Assembly: GCA_035687255.1 (NCBI GenBank)
Contig: DASRYI010000246.1
Span: 1 to 15,173, forward strand
DNA: 15,173 nucleotides
DNA from: JAKEHA01 sp035687255
GTDB lineage: Bacteria; Krumholzibacteriota; Krumholzibacteriia; WVZY01; JAKEHA01
Direction: 5' to 3'
Shown here: positions 1-6,431 of the stretch, in pieces
Numbering within the stretch: position 1 is the stretch's first letter
Layout of the letters: every line of letters begins with the position of its first letter
Position numbers and translations under genes: made by a program
The notes under the pieces: generated by a model
The model's input: the letters and a program-made list of their open reading frames with translations, nothing else
Databases searched by the model: none
What the model was told of the DNA's origin: nothing

Positions 1-325
1 CCGTTGCGGGTAGTCGAGCGAGTCTCCCGGGTTCGCGGGAACGTCATTCGGCCCTCGGAAATCACCATGTCCGGCTGTCTGGCTGATGTATGCGCCCGAG
101 GGATAGATCCTCGGACCCTCGACAAGGCCTTCGTCGATTGCGCGTTTGACACCGAAGCTGTTCCCGCCGACATCGCGCACCGCCGTAAACCCGCGCAGCA
201 GCGTTTCCCCGGAATGCTTGGCGGCGGCGATGTTCAGGTAGCCGAAGTTGGAACCGAGCGTGTTGCTGACCGGCGAGAAGTTGAACATCGTGTGCCAGTG
301 GGCGTCGATGAGCCCCGGCATCAGC
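1..325. repeat. Direct repeat of 1428-1752 (tandem gene duplication block)
   Basis: Aligned without gaps at an offset of 1427, I count 32 mismatches in 325 bases (about 90% identity). The matching block codes for the start of the hydrolase barrel in both paralogues; about 8 of some 107 residues differ. Beyond 325 (towards the N-terminal coding part) the match falls away abruptly. Confidence 0.9.
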
Positions 326-567
326 GTGCGCCCACCGCCGTCGATGATCCGCCCGCCTGCGACCGCCAGGGACTTGGTCGACACCGCAGTGATCTTGTTG
401 CCGGTGACCACCACGTTCGCATTCCGGATCAGCTCTTCGTTGACACCGTCAAACACGTTGACGTTGGTGAAGAGCGTCACATCCGGATCTGCTTCCTGCG
501 CCCAGGTCGATCCCGACAGCAGGACGGAAGCGATCAGTATGGCGACAATTGAATTCATCTTCACCAT
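1..567 (-). CDS. Secreted amidohydrolase, second tandem copy (3' end beyond the window)
   Basis: The frame is open from the ATG at 567 to the window edge (189 codons), so the C-terminal part is missing. It begins with a signal peptide (MNSIVAILIASVLLSG..., probable cut after AWA or AQ). The metal-dependent hydrolase fold follows: a short beta-sandwich segment (NVNVFDGVNEEL) and then the first metal motif LMPGLIDAHWHTM, with H90 and H92 as the HxH pair. The carboxylated lysine, later histidines and aspartate would lie outside the window. Relatives are amidohydrolases of the Xaa-Pro dipeptidase/imidazolonepropionase-like group, so dipeptide or amide hydrolysis in the periplasm is plausible, but the substrate is not shown. 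It lies 83 bases downstream of a full-length paralogue on the same strand, so co-transcription is likely. An alternative ATG at 558 is in frame. Neither start has a good Shine-Dalgarno sequence. Family assignment is secure; the start is less so. Confidence 0.9.
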   Translation of the reverse strand, partial: MVKMNSIVAILIASVLLSGSTWAQEADPDVTLFTNVNVFDGVNEELIRNANVVVTGNKITAVSTKSLAVAGGRIIDGGGRTLMPGLIDAHWHTMFNFSPVSNTLGSNFGYLNIAAAKHSGETLLRGFTAVRDVGGNSFGVKRAIDEGLVEGPRIYPSGAYISQTAGHGDFRGPNDVPANPGDSLDYPQR

Positions 568-613
568 AGCAGCATCCGGTTACATTCGGCTTTCGCCATC
601 CGAATAGAGCGCC

Positions 614-640
614 GGCCCGGGAGCAAGCTGCCCCCGGGCC
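614..640 (-). terminator. GC-rich hairpin between the two amidohydrolase genes
   Basis: An 8-bp perfect inverted repeat (GGCCCGGG at 614-621, CCCGGGCC at 633-640) starts 11 bases after the stop codon of the upstream gene. No T-run follows on the minus strand. It could therefore be a pause, a processing or mRNA-stabilising hairpin, or a Rho-assisted terminator rather than a classical intrinsic terminator. Confidence 0.4.
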
Positions 641-650
641 GTCCCTGGGC

Positions 651-2027
651 TTACTTCACCGTGTTCTTGTAGATCTTGCCGTCCTTCATGATGACGACGA
701 AGTTCTTGTCTGGGTCGGCGACAAGATCGAGGTTCGCCAGCGGATTGCCGTCGACCAGGATGAGGTCGGCCAACGCGCCTTCCTTGACCACGCCAATTTC
801 ACCCGGGTAAGGATCGCGGGGTCCGCACAGCTTGACAAGCTCGGCGTTGTCCGCGGTCGCCATCTTCAGCGCCTCGTACGGCGTGTACCACTTCTGCATG
901 CTGGCGAGGAACATGCCATGCTTCTTGCCAAGTTCGGGGTCGAACAGAATGTCCGTGCCGAATGCCGTCTTCACCTTGTACTTCTTCGCGGCCGCGATGG
1001 CCTTTTCAAGCTGTGCCGTAAGTGCCTCGTACTTGGCCGTGCTGATCGGGCTCTCGAACTTGGGTGCCGTCGGCCCCTCGGCCACCAGCGGCTGCATGCT
1101 CCACCAGACGCCCTTTTTGGCCATGAGCTTGGCCGTTTCTTCATCGATCATGAAACCGTGATCCATGGACATGGCACCGGCCTCAACCCACATCTTGATG
1201 GCTTCAGGGGTGTTGATGTGGACCGCGACGTAGGTGTTGAATGACTTGGCGACGTCGCAGATTGCCTTCGCCTCTTCGAAGGTGTACTCGGTGACATCCA
1301 GCGGGTCATACAGCGACGTCACGCCACCGCCACCCATGGCCTTGACCTGGGTGGCGCCCATGCGCAGTACCTCGCGTGTGCGCTGGATCACCTCGGGAAC
1401 CCCGTTCGCGATCAGCGTCTCCCCGACTCTCTGCTGGTAGTCCAGGGCGTCTCCCGGGTTCACGGGGACGTCATTCGGGCCCCGGAAATCACCATGTCCG
1501 GCTGTCTGGCTGATGTACGCGCCCGAGGGATAGATCCTCGGACCATGCACGAGACCCTCTTCGATGGCGCGTTTCACACCGAAGCAGTTCCCACCGACAT
1601 CGCGCACCGTCGTAAACCCGCGCATCAGCGTTTCCCCGGAATGCTTGGCGGCGGCGATGTTCAGGTAGCCGAAGTTGGAACCGAGCGTATTGCTGACGGG
1701 CGAGAAATTGAACATGGTGTGCCAGTGGGCATCGATGAGCCCTGGCATCAACACTTTCCCCTTGGCATCGATCACCGTGGCGCCGGCGGGCGCCGGGATG
1801 GACTTTGCGATTTTCGTGATCTTGTTGCCCTCGACAAGCACGCTCATCCCGGTCGCGAGTTGCTCGTTCATTCCGTCGAAGACGTTCGCGTTGGTGATCA
1901 GCACCGTGCTCACCGGCTTGGATTCCTGTGCCATGGTCGGTATCGCGGCCGCGAGCACCAGGAGCAGACCTGCCCACATCCCGCGGACGGTCCGGCCGCT
2001 ACGACGAACTCCGGTATTGGTTTTCAC
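651..2027 (-). CDS. Secreted metal-dependent amidohydrolase (prolidase/imidazolonepropionase-like), first tandem copy
   Basis: A complete 458-residue protein that starts at GTG 2027. The start is fixed by a strong Shine-Dalgarno GGGAGG seven bases upstream. A positively charged N-terminus (residues 1-16), a hydrophobic core (17-30) and TMAQ give a Sec-type signal peptide with a probable cut near residue 34. The Amidohydro_1 barrel carries the expected ligands: H101 and H103 (DAHWH), a lysine that could be carboxylated at K229 (QVKAMGGGG), H270 (VAVHINT), H290 (SMDHG) and D359 (FGTDI). The C-terminal segment (GVVKEGALADLILVDGNPL) is the standard return to the beta-sandwich. Secreted members of this family cleave dipeptides or cyclic amides; the substrate here is not deducible. 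It lies 130 bases after the LuxR-type regulator on the same strand and just before a close paralogue. All metal ligands are present, so it should be active. Confidence 0.95.
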   Translation of the reverse strand: MKTNTGVRRSGRTVRGMWAGLLLVLAAAIPTMAQESKPVSTVLITNANVFDGMNEQLATGMSVLVEGNKITKIAKSIPAPAGATVIDAKGKVLMPGLIDAHWHTMFNFSPVSNTLGSNFGYLNIAAAKHSGETLMRGFTTVRDVGGNCFGVKRAIEEGLVHGPRIYPSGAYISQTAGHGDFRGPNDVPVNPGDALDYQQRVGETLIANGVPEVIQRTREVLRMGATQVKAMGGGGVTSLYDPLDVTEYTFEEAKAICDVAKSFNTYVAVHINTPEAIKMWVEAGAMSMDHGFMIDEETAKLMAKKGVWWSMQPLVAEGPTAPKFESPISTAKYEALTAQLEKAIAAAKKYKVKTAFGTDILFDPELGKKHGMFLASMQKWYTPYEALKMATADNAELVKLCGPRDPYPGEIGVVKEGALADLILVDGNPLANLDLVADPDKNFVVIMKDGKIYKNTVK

Positions 2028-2034
2028 TACTTTG

Positions 2035-2040
2035 CCTCCC
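2035..2040 (-). promoter_or_regulatory. Shine-Dalgarno that fixes the GTG start at 2027
   Basis: On the minus strand GGGAGG lies seven bases before GTG. It supports a non-ATG start and the full signal peptide of the first amidohydrolase. Confidence 0.8.
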
Positions 2041-2064
2041 TGTAAGTTCTGGTGGTCTGATGCC

Positions 2065-2077
2065 CATGAGACTCATG
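2065..2077. promoter_or_regulatory. 13-bp palindrome in the leader of the amidohydrolase genes (possible operator)
   Basis: CATGAG-A-CTCATG is a perfect inverted repeat, 37 bases upstream of the GTG start of the first amidohydrolase and downstream of the regulator gene. It is flanked by a second pair, GCCCAT (2062-2067) and ATGGGC (2087-2092). The position fits a regulator-binding site. No convincing -35/-10 pair is visible around it, and which protein binds is unknown. Confidence 0.35.
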
Positions 2078-2157
2078 ATCGAAACAATGGGCGGGAATAC
2101 TAACCACTCAACATCGTCGGTGGGAAGGACCCTAACGGGGAAAAAATGGGGAATTGC

Positions 2158-4821
2158 TCAACGTGCGGGCGGCTGGATCAGGCGACGCGAGACCGCCTCG
2201 GCCACCGCCGCCCGCCGGTCGTGGACACCGAGCTTTGCGTAGATGCTGTCCAGGCGCTTCTTGACGGCGGCGGAGCTCACCGACAGTCGGCTCGCGATCT
2301 CCTTGTTCGTCATGCGCCACGCGAGCAGCTCGAGGGTCTCGAGTTCGCGGAAGGTCAGGACGCCGTTCGGTCCGAGGGCTGTCGAACTCTGCTGGGCGCT
2401 CACGAACGCGGCGCGCAGAGTCTGGACGTACGCGTCGGGGTCCGGCCGTCTCGCGAGCTCGTCGAGGAGCTCCTTCACCCGGGGCCCGCAGTCGACGAAG
2501 CTCCGCACGAGACCTCTCGGCGCCGCCATAGCCACGACGTCCGCGAGGGCATCGAGTGCGGCCTCACGGTCACCCCGATCGTGCAGGGCCAGCGCGCGGA
2601 GGATGGAGAGAGGGACGGCCACCCGCCGGTTGTGGTGCTGCTCCATGCGGACGAGCGCGTTGTCGACGAAATCCAGCGCCGAGGCACGGACGGGCGCTGC
2701 GGGGTGTTTGATCAGGTGCATCGCCCAGGTCACCGTCGGCACCTCGAGCCAGAACGCCTGGTGGTCGGCGGCGACAGGAGGGCCAATGCCCTCCGGGGGT
2801 GGCAGACCACGGAGGAGAGCGACGCGGACCTCGAAGGACCGGAGGACGCCGAGCGAGTTTGCATCGCCGATCTCGGTCGCGAAGGCGCGGGCGTCCCTGC
2901 AGTACGTATCAACCGCCTGCTGGTTGTTCCTCGCCAACGCGATCAGAGCCCGTCCGATGAGCGCATCCCTGGAGATGGCGCTGATCACCCGGTACCGAAG
3001 ATCCTCGACACGGCGGAAGCACGTCTCGGCCTCGTCCAGGAGATTCTGTTCGTAGGCGACGAGACCGAGTAGATAGGGCGCGTGGCCCAGCCGGCTGTTG
3101 GCCACGGACACCCGCTCGTCCAGATCCAACATCTGCAGCGCTCGCGCGCGGCACGAACCGAGATCCAGGGCATAGAGGTGAGCGAACCCTTGTGCCTGGA
3201 GCAACTCCGCGGCGCTGGGGCTCCCGGGGCCGACGGCTGCGATCGCTTCTTCATTCTTACGGACGCCCTCATGAAGCCGGCCGGAGAGCACGAGCCCTCC
3301 CAATCGGTAGACGCAGGCGAGGGACCACGGCCTGCTTGCGACCTCCGGATTGCTGGCGAGGGCGCGTTGGGACCGCTCGAGCGAGCCGCCGACGTCACCC
3401 TTCCAGTAGAGGAGTTGGGCCCACAGGGCGTCGATGTCGGCCTGCAAGAAGGGAGCGCCGCCTCCACTGCCTTTGCGAGATCCATCCGTGCCCATTCCCT
3501 CGATCTCGCGCAACACAGCTTCGAGTCCAGGGAAGTTCCAGCGGATCATGCAGCAGTGGCCTTCGGCCACCAACAGTGGCAGCCGGCCGTGCATCGCGCC
3601 CGGCGGAAACATCGACAGCCACTCGGCCAGGCGCCTGCAAGACATGTCCTCCGAAATGACCGCGTGGAGGTGCGTGCCGACCAGCGCCGCAGCGGCGTCG
3701 AGCTCGCCGGCCGGGATCCACTGGCGTAGCGCCTCCTCGACGAGGCCCTCCCGGGCGAACCAGGCGCCCGCCTCACGACGCAGGCGACCTCGAAAGTCTG
3801 ACGACACGAGGTGCCCAAGGTGATCCACCAGCAAGTCGCGGAACAGATGGTGCCAGCGATACCAGTCGCGACGGGTGTCGAGCGCGACCAGGAACAGGTT
3901 GTTTGTCTCGAGGGCTGACAGGTACCGCCGCATCTCCGCCGCGTCCGCTCGACCGGCCAACAGGTGGGCCATGAGCGGCGCGCTGAATCGCTCCATCAGG
4001 GCGGACACGGCGAGGAACTCGAAAACCTCGGGCGGCTGCGCCGCGAGCACCTCGTCGATAAGGTAGTCGGCGATCTGGCGGTCGGTCCCCGACAGCTCCC
4101 GGCCATCCCGATCCGGGTCCGGCGACTCCGACAGTGAGAGCTGGGCCAGGCGCAGACCCGCGATCCACCCTTCCGTCCGGCGCTGGAGGGATTCAACGGT
4201 GGTGGGGCTCAGAGTCAGACCGGCGACACTCGCGAAGAACTGCGCCGTCTCCTCGACCGAAAACCGGAGATCCCCGGCACGCAGCTCGGCGAGCCACCCT
4301 TGAGCCCGCCAGCGAGTCAGCGGCCACGGCGGGTCGACGCGGGTCATGACCGCGATGTGCAGGGCCTGCGGCGACCGTTCAACCATCAGCTCGACGAGGT
4401 GGTGGATATCGGGTGAATCGATCTCGTGGTAGTCCTCGAGCGCGAGAAACGTCTGCTCGCTCAGACTGTCCAGCTCGGCCACGAGGGTGTCGCAGACGTA
4501 CGACCACGGCGGAGGCGTGCGGGCATCGAGGAGCGCCCGGCACGCCTCGAAACCGGCGCCGGAGACCCCACCGAGCGCCGCCACGAGGTATCGTGCGAAT
4601 CGCTGCGGATTCCGATCCGCCCGGTCGAGAGAAATCCAGGCCGCGTCGCCGCCGACGTTTTCCAACCACTGCAGCGCCGCCGTAGTCTTGCCGTAGCCCG
4701 CCGGTGCCACGATCAACGTCATGTGCGCGGCCGGCGCCGCCCGCAACCGGTCGAGCAATCGAGGCCGAGGAACGAGCCCGCCGGGCAGGGGCGGTCGCTC
4801 GAGCTTGCTGCGAATCAGCAT
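2158..4821 (-). CDS. MalT-like (LAL family) LuxR-type transcriptional regulator
   Basis: An 887-residue protein if started at ATG 4821; an in-frame TTG lies nine bases upstream but has no spaced Shine-Dalgarno. It opens with the hallmark of the family (LIRSKLERPPLPGGLVPRPRLL is split here as LIRSKLERPP then LVPRPRLLDRL). Walker A VAPAGYGKTT (lysine near residue 45) and a Walker B-like FLALEDYH (about 125-132) follow. The middle is a long helical TPR-like sensor region, and the C-terminus (from about residue 820) is a LuxR helix-turn-helix: LTFRELETLELLA, NKEIASRLSVSSAAVKKRL, IYAKLGV. In MalT this ATPase architecture responds to a small inducer and activates catabolic genes. Here the gene precedes two secreted amidohydrolases on the same strand, so they are plausible targets. 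A weak promoter candidate (TTGTCA at 4884-4889, 17-bp spacer, GATATC at 4861-4866) lies upstream. The inducer is unknown. Confidence 0.93.
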   Translation of the reverse strand: MLIRSKLERPPLPGGLVPRPRLLDRLRAAPAAHMTLIVAPAGYGKTTAALQWLENVGGDAAWISLDRADRNPQRFARYLVAALGGVSGAGFEACRALLDARTPPPWSYVCDTLVAELDSLSEQTFLALEDYHEIDSPDIHHLVELMVERSPQALHIAVMTRVDPPWPLTRWRAQGWLAELRAGDLRFSVEETAQFFASVAGLTLSPTTVESLQRRTEGWIAGLRLAQLSLSESPDPDRDGRELSGTDRQIADYLIDEVLAAQPPEVFEFLAVSALMERFSAPLMAHLLAGRADAAEMRRYLSALETNNLFLVALDTRRDWYRWHHLFRDLLVDHLGHLVSSDFRGRLRREAGAWFAREGLVEEALRQWIPAGELDAAAALVGTHLHAVISEDMSCRRLAEWLSMFPPGAMHGRLPLLVAEGHCCMIRWNFPGLEAVLREIEGMGTDGSRKGSGGGAPFLQADIDALWAQLLYWKGDVGGSLERSQRALASNPEVASRPWSLACVYRLGGLVLSGRLHEGVRKNEEAIAAVGPGSPSAAELLQAQGFAHLYALDLGSCRARALQMLDLDERVSVANSRLGHAPYLLGLVAYEQNLLDEAETCFRRVEDLRYRVISAISRDALIGRALIALARNNQQAVDTYCRDARAFATEIGDANSLGVLRSFEVRVALLRGLPPPEGIGPPVAADHQAFWLEVPTVTWAMHLIKHPAAPVRASALDFVDNALVRMEQHHNRRVAVPLSILRALALHDRGDREAALDALADVVAMAAPRGLVRSFVDCGPRVKELLDELARRPDPDAYVQTLRAAFVSAQQSSTALGPNGVLTFRELETLELLAWRMTNKEIASRLSVSSAAVKKRLDSIYAKLGVHDRRAAVAEAVSRRLIQPPAR

Positions 4822-5162
4822 CAGCTCCAACCTCGAGATGCCAGCCTCGCCCCTGATAGTGATATCGGCTTAACAAGACATCGTGACAAAGGAAGACGTA
4901 AGGGAGATTCAACCGCACAGTCTTCGCTGCGGCCAGAACCCTCGATCGCCAACGCGTCCCCCGGCTCGATCCGCAGCTCGCTGCACACAGACGAAGTCCC
5001 GAACAACTGATATGTCACGGTCAGAGTCACCACCGGCAACGGGTGGCAACCGGCGTACGCAATCGCAATCCCGGTCTGGCTGTTGCGACGGTTGAGCCAC
5101 GCAGACGTTTCGCTAAACGTCTCATGGGAGGAGTATAGCAGACTGCGGGAGTGTGACCCCAA
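4821..5162 (-). pseudogene. Possible remnant of a secreted protein; otherwise a stretch with no convincing gene
   Basis: The 350 bases between the regulator and tRNA-Asn hold no secure gene. One minus-strand frame is open from a TTG at 5162 to a TGA whose last base is the first base of the regulator's ATG (TGATG overlap). Its middle looks protein-like: a hydrophobic/beta-rich run with paired cysteines (AGCHPLPVVTLTVTYQL, then SSVCSELRIEP, then SEDCA). From memory this resembles the C-terminal half of cysteine-paired secreted proteins in FCB/Eisenbacteria-type genomes. The N-terminal part has no signal peptide and a poor start, and the C-terminal part is arginine/serine-rich and not protein-like. 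I read it as a truncated remnant, with a chance that it is only an accidental open frame. Confidence 0.25.
5103..5122. terminator. Perfect 8-bp hairpin downstream of tRNA-Asn
   Basis: AGACGTTT (5103-5110), loop CGCT, AAACGTCT (5115-5122). It lies 58 bases after the tRNA CCA on the minus strand. There is no T-run after it on either strand, so an intrinsic terminator is possible but weak. A protein-binding palindrome is an alternative. Confidence 0.35.
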
Positions 5163-5180
5163 ACAGGAGGAAGTTGGAAA

Positions 5181-5501
5181 TGGCTCCCCGGGTAGGACTC
5201 GAACCTACAACCCTGCGGTTACGAGGGTTCCTTCCGTCACCGGAAGGCTCGGACTATCTCATCACCCGCACTGTGTAGTGGGAGGGTGTCGGGCGCTTAC
5301 GGGGCTTATCGGTTGAGATCCTCATCCCCTAGTCTCTGCACGTTCTCGCCTACGCGTCGTCTCTTCGGCGAGCTTCGCTCAGGATTCCCCGCTGGCGTTT
5401 TGCCACGCGGGCTTCCCTGAATTCACCCGATTTTCCACCAACGGTTTCCCGCTGGCGCTGCATTGCTACAGCCGCATGCTCTACCATTGAGCTACCGAGG
5501 A
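5181..5501 (-). tRNA. tRNA-Asn(GUU), interrupted by a group I intron
   Basis: The 5' exon is 5501-5468 (34 nt) and the 3' exon is 5221-5181 (41 nt, CCA encoded). Joined, they form a 75-nt tRNA. The acceptor stem is TCCTCGG with CCGGGGA (one G-U pair) and a G discriminator. The D-arm is GCTC/GAGC, the anticodon stem TGCGG/CCGCA, the loop CTGTTAA, the variable loop five bases, and the T-arm GTAGG-TTCGAGT-CCTAC. The loop gives anticodon GTT. The TCCTC... start and ...GGAGCCA end match bacterial tRNA-Asn such as that of E. coli. The intron separates U35 from U36, so no functional tRNA exists without splicing. Because of the interruption, ordinary tRNA finders may miss it. A near-consensus promoter lies just upstream. 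Confidence 0.95.
5222..5467 (-). ncRNA. Group I self-splicing-type intron in the tRNA-Asn anticodon loop (246 nt, no ORF)
   Basis: The splice sites obey the group I rule: the 5' exon ends in U (5468) and the intron ends in G (5222). P1 pairs exon GCTGT (5472-5468) with the guide GCAGC (5461-5457), with U-G at the cut. P2 (5456-5449 with 5444-5437) is 8 bp closed by a GAAA tetraloop. P3 is ATCGG/CCGAT (5431-5427, 5312-5308). P4 is TCAGG/CCTGA (5420-5416, 5383-5379). P5 is CCCGC/GCGGG plus TGGC/GCCA. P7 is GACTA/TAGTC (5334-5330, 5256-5252), within the conserved GCAGAGACTAG and GATAGTCC elements. P8 is CACCC/GGGTG plus CACT/AGTG. P9 (5247-5241 with 5236-5230) has a GTGA tetraloop. The size and the GNRA-capped P2 and P9 resemble the small Azoarcus and cyanobacterial tRNA introns (IC3-like). 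No homing endonuclease is encoded. Confidence 0.93.
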
Positions 5502-5512
5502 ACCAGACCGGC

Positions 5513-5541
5513 AGAATAACGGTCCAGCCGCTTGTTGTCAA
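5513..5541 (-). promoter_or_regulatory. Promoter of the tRNA-Asn gene
   Basis: On the minus strand TTGACA (5541-5536, perfect -35) is followed by a 17-bp spacer and TATTCT (5518-5513, 4 of 6 for -10). Transcription would start only a few bases before the tRNA 5' end at 5501, as expected for a stand-alone stable RNA gene. Confidence 0.8.
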
Positions 5542-5629
5542 TAGGCTTACGGGGTTTCAGAGGGCTGTGCAGACCCGCCAAAACACGGTCTTCTTGGCCA
5601 TTTGGGCCCGGTTCGGCGCATAGACTAAT

Positions 5630-5650
5630 AGCGCCCGTTTGCGGGGCGCT
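5630..5650 (+). promoter_or_regulatory. Hairpin in the 5' leader of the small secreted protein
   Basis: AGCGCCC (5630-5636), a 7-base loop, then GGGCGCT (5644-5650). It ends eight bases before the Shine-Dalgarno GGGAGG (5659-5664) of the gene at 5671. It may stabilise the mRNA or modulate translation. There is no T-run, so termination is unlikely. Confidence 0.35.
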
Positions 5651-5670
5651 GTTTCTCTGGGAGGCGAGCC

Positions 5671-6414
5671 ATGAAACTCTTCGCACTTATTACGTGTCTT
5701 CTGTGCGCCGCGGTTCCCTGCGTCGCGCAAACTTTCACCCTGGACGCCGTCACCAACTGCCCGGGACTCGGGTATGGCCACGATGTCGTCCTGCTTTCGC
5801 AGACCTATTACATCCAGTGGGTGTCGGGAGCGTGGTCACCGCTCTCGGACGACTCGCAGCAGGGCGGACTGACGTGGGAAGCGAAAGTCACCTACTACGA
5901 CTACGGCAACGGCCAGACCGGCGTGATCGGCGCGACCACTCCCCCGGGGTTCTACGCCACCGCCGTCGATGCGGAAGCCGCCGCGCTCGGAATCTATCCC
6001 ATCCAGGGACACGGTGGCGTGGTGTCCTTCTATCTGGAAGAACCGGGCTACACGCCGGAGGTGTGCACGGACAATCGGGGATCGGTAACGCTGCAGTTCA
6101 TCACTCCCACGGGAGCGGGAGATATTCCGCGCGTGACCACACTCGAGGTGCGCGCAAACTATCCCAATCCGTTTACGGGATCGACGGCATTCGACATCAA
6201 TGTCCCGCGGAATGAAGATGTCACCGTGCAGATCTTCGATGCGGCGGGCCGGCGGGTGCACATCGCACGTCTGGCCAATCAGCCGGCGGGCTGGCACACG
6301 GTGTCCTTCGACGGCCGCGACGACACCGGGCGCGCGCTCGCCAGCGGTATCTACTTTGCGAAGGTGAGTGCAGCCGGACAGACGGTCACGCGCAAGATGG
6401 TGCTGGTTCGCTGA
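5671..6414 (+). CDS. Small secreted protein with a C-terminal FlgD/Ig-like module
   Basis: A 247-residue protein that starts at ATG 5671 with GGGAGG six bases upstream. Residues 1-20 are a signal peptide (MKLFALITCLLCAAVPCVAQ). The middle (21-150) is rich in aromatic and beta-type residues with two cysteines (C30, C132) that could pair in the periplasm or outside the cell; I do not recognise a family. Residues about 158-247 are the FlgD-like Ig module: NYPNPFTGSTAFDINVP, VTVQIFDAAGRRV, GWHTVSFDGRDDTG, ASGIYFAKV, ending TRKMVLVR. In FCB-type bacteria this tail marks proteins exported or anchored at the surface, in some cases by type IX secretion. The gene stands alone: divergent from tRNA-Asn and convergent with pit, whose stop is 17 bases away. 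The tail and its secretion are well supported; the function is unknown. Confidence 0.85.
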   Translation: MKLFALITCLLCAAVPCVAQTFTLDAVTNCPGLGYGHDVVLLSQTYYIQWVSGAWSPLSDDSQQGGLTWEAKVTYYDYGNGQTGVIGATTPPGFYATAVDAEAAALGIYPIQGHGGVVSFYLEEPGYTPEVCTDNRGSVTLQFITPTGAGDIPRVTTLEVRANYPNPFTGSTAFDINVPRNEDVTVQIFDAAGRRVHIARLANQPAGWHTVSFDGRDDTGRALASGIYFAKVSAAGQTVTRKMVLVR

Positions 6415-6431
6415 CCCGGCGGCGAACGATC

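Noticed and set aside
2141..2146. T-run on the minus strand just after the regulator gene as an intrinsic terminator
   Set aside because: No stem precedes it. Read-through into the amidohydrolases therefore remains possible.
2146..3072. 308-residue plus-strand frame across the regulator
   Set aside because: It is a shadow of the LuxR C-terminal half, with composition typical of antisense GC-rich reading.
2158..4821. Quorum-sensing LuxR
   Set aside because: There is no autoinducer-binding domain. The N-terminal ATPase and the length make it MalT-like.
5181..5501. Reading the split tRNA as tRNA-Tyr(GUA) from the unspliced CTGTA
   Set aside because: Bacterial tRNA-Tyr has a long variable arm, absent here. 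Splicing at U/G gives a 7-base loop CTGTTAA, a perfect anticodon stem and the tRNA-Asn acceptor.
5083..5541. Short open frames around the tRNA (for example one reading SPGRTRTYNPAV at 5083-5316 on plus, and one reading GSSMVEHAAVAM at 5350-5541 on minus)
   Set aside because: These are well-known false proteins produced by translating tRNA sequence. The RNA structure explains the region completely.
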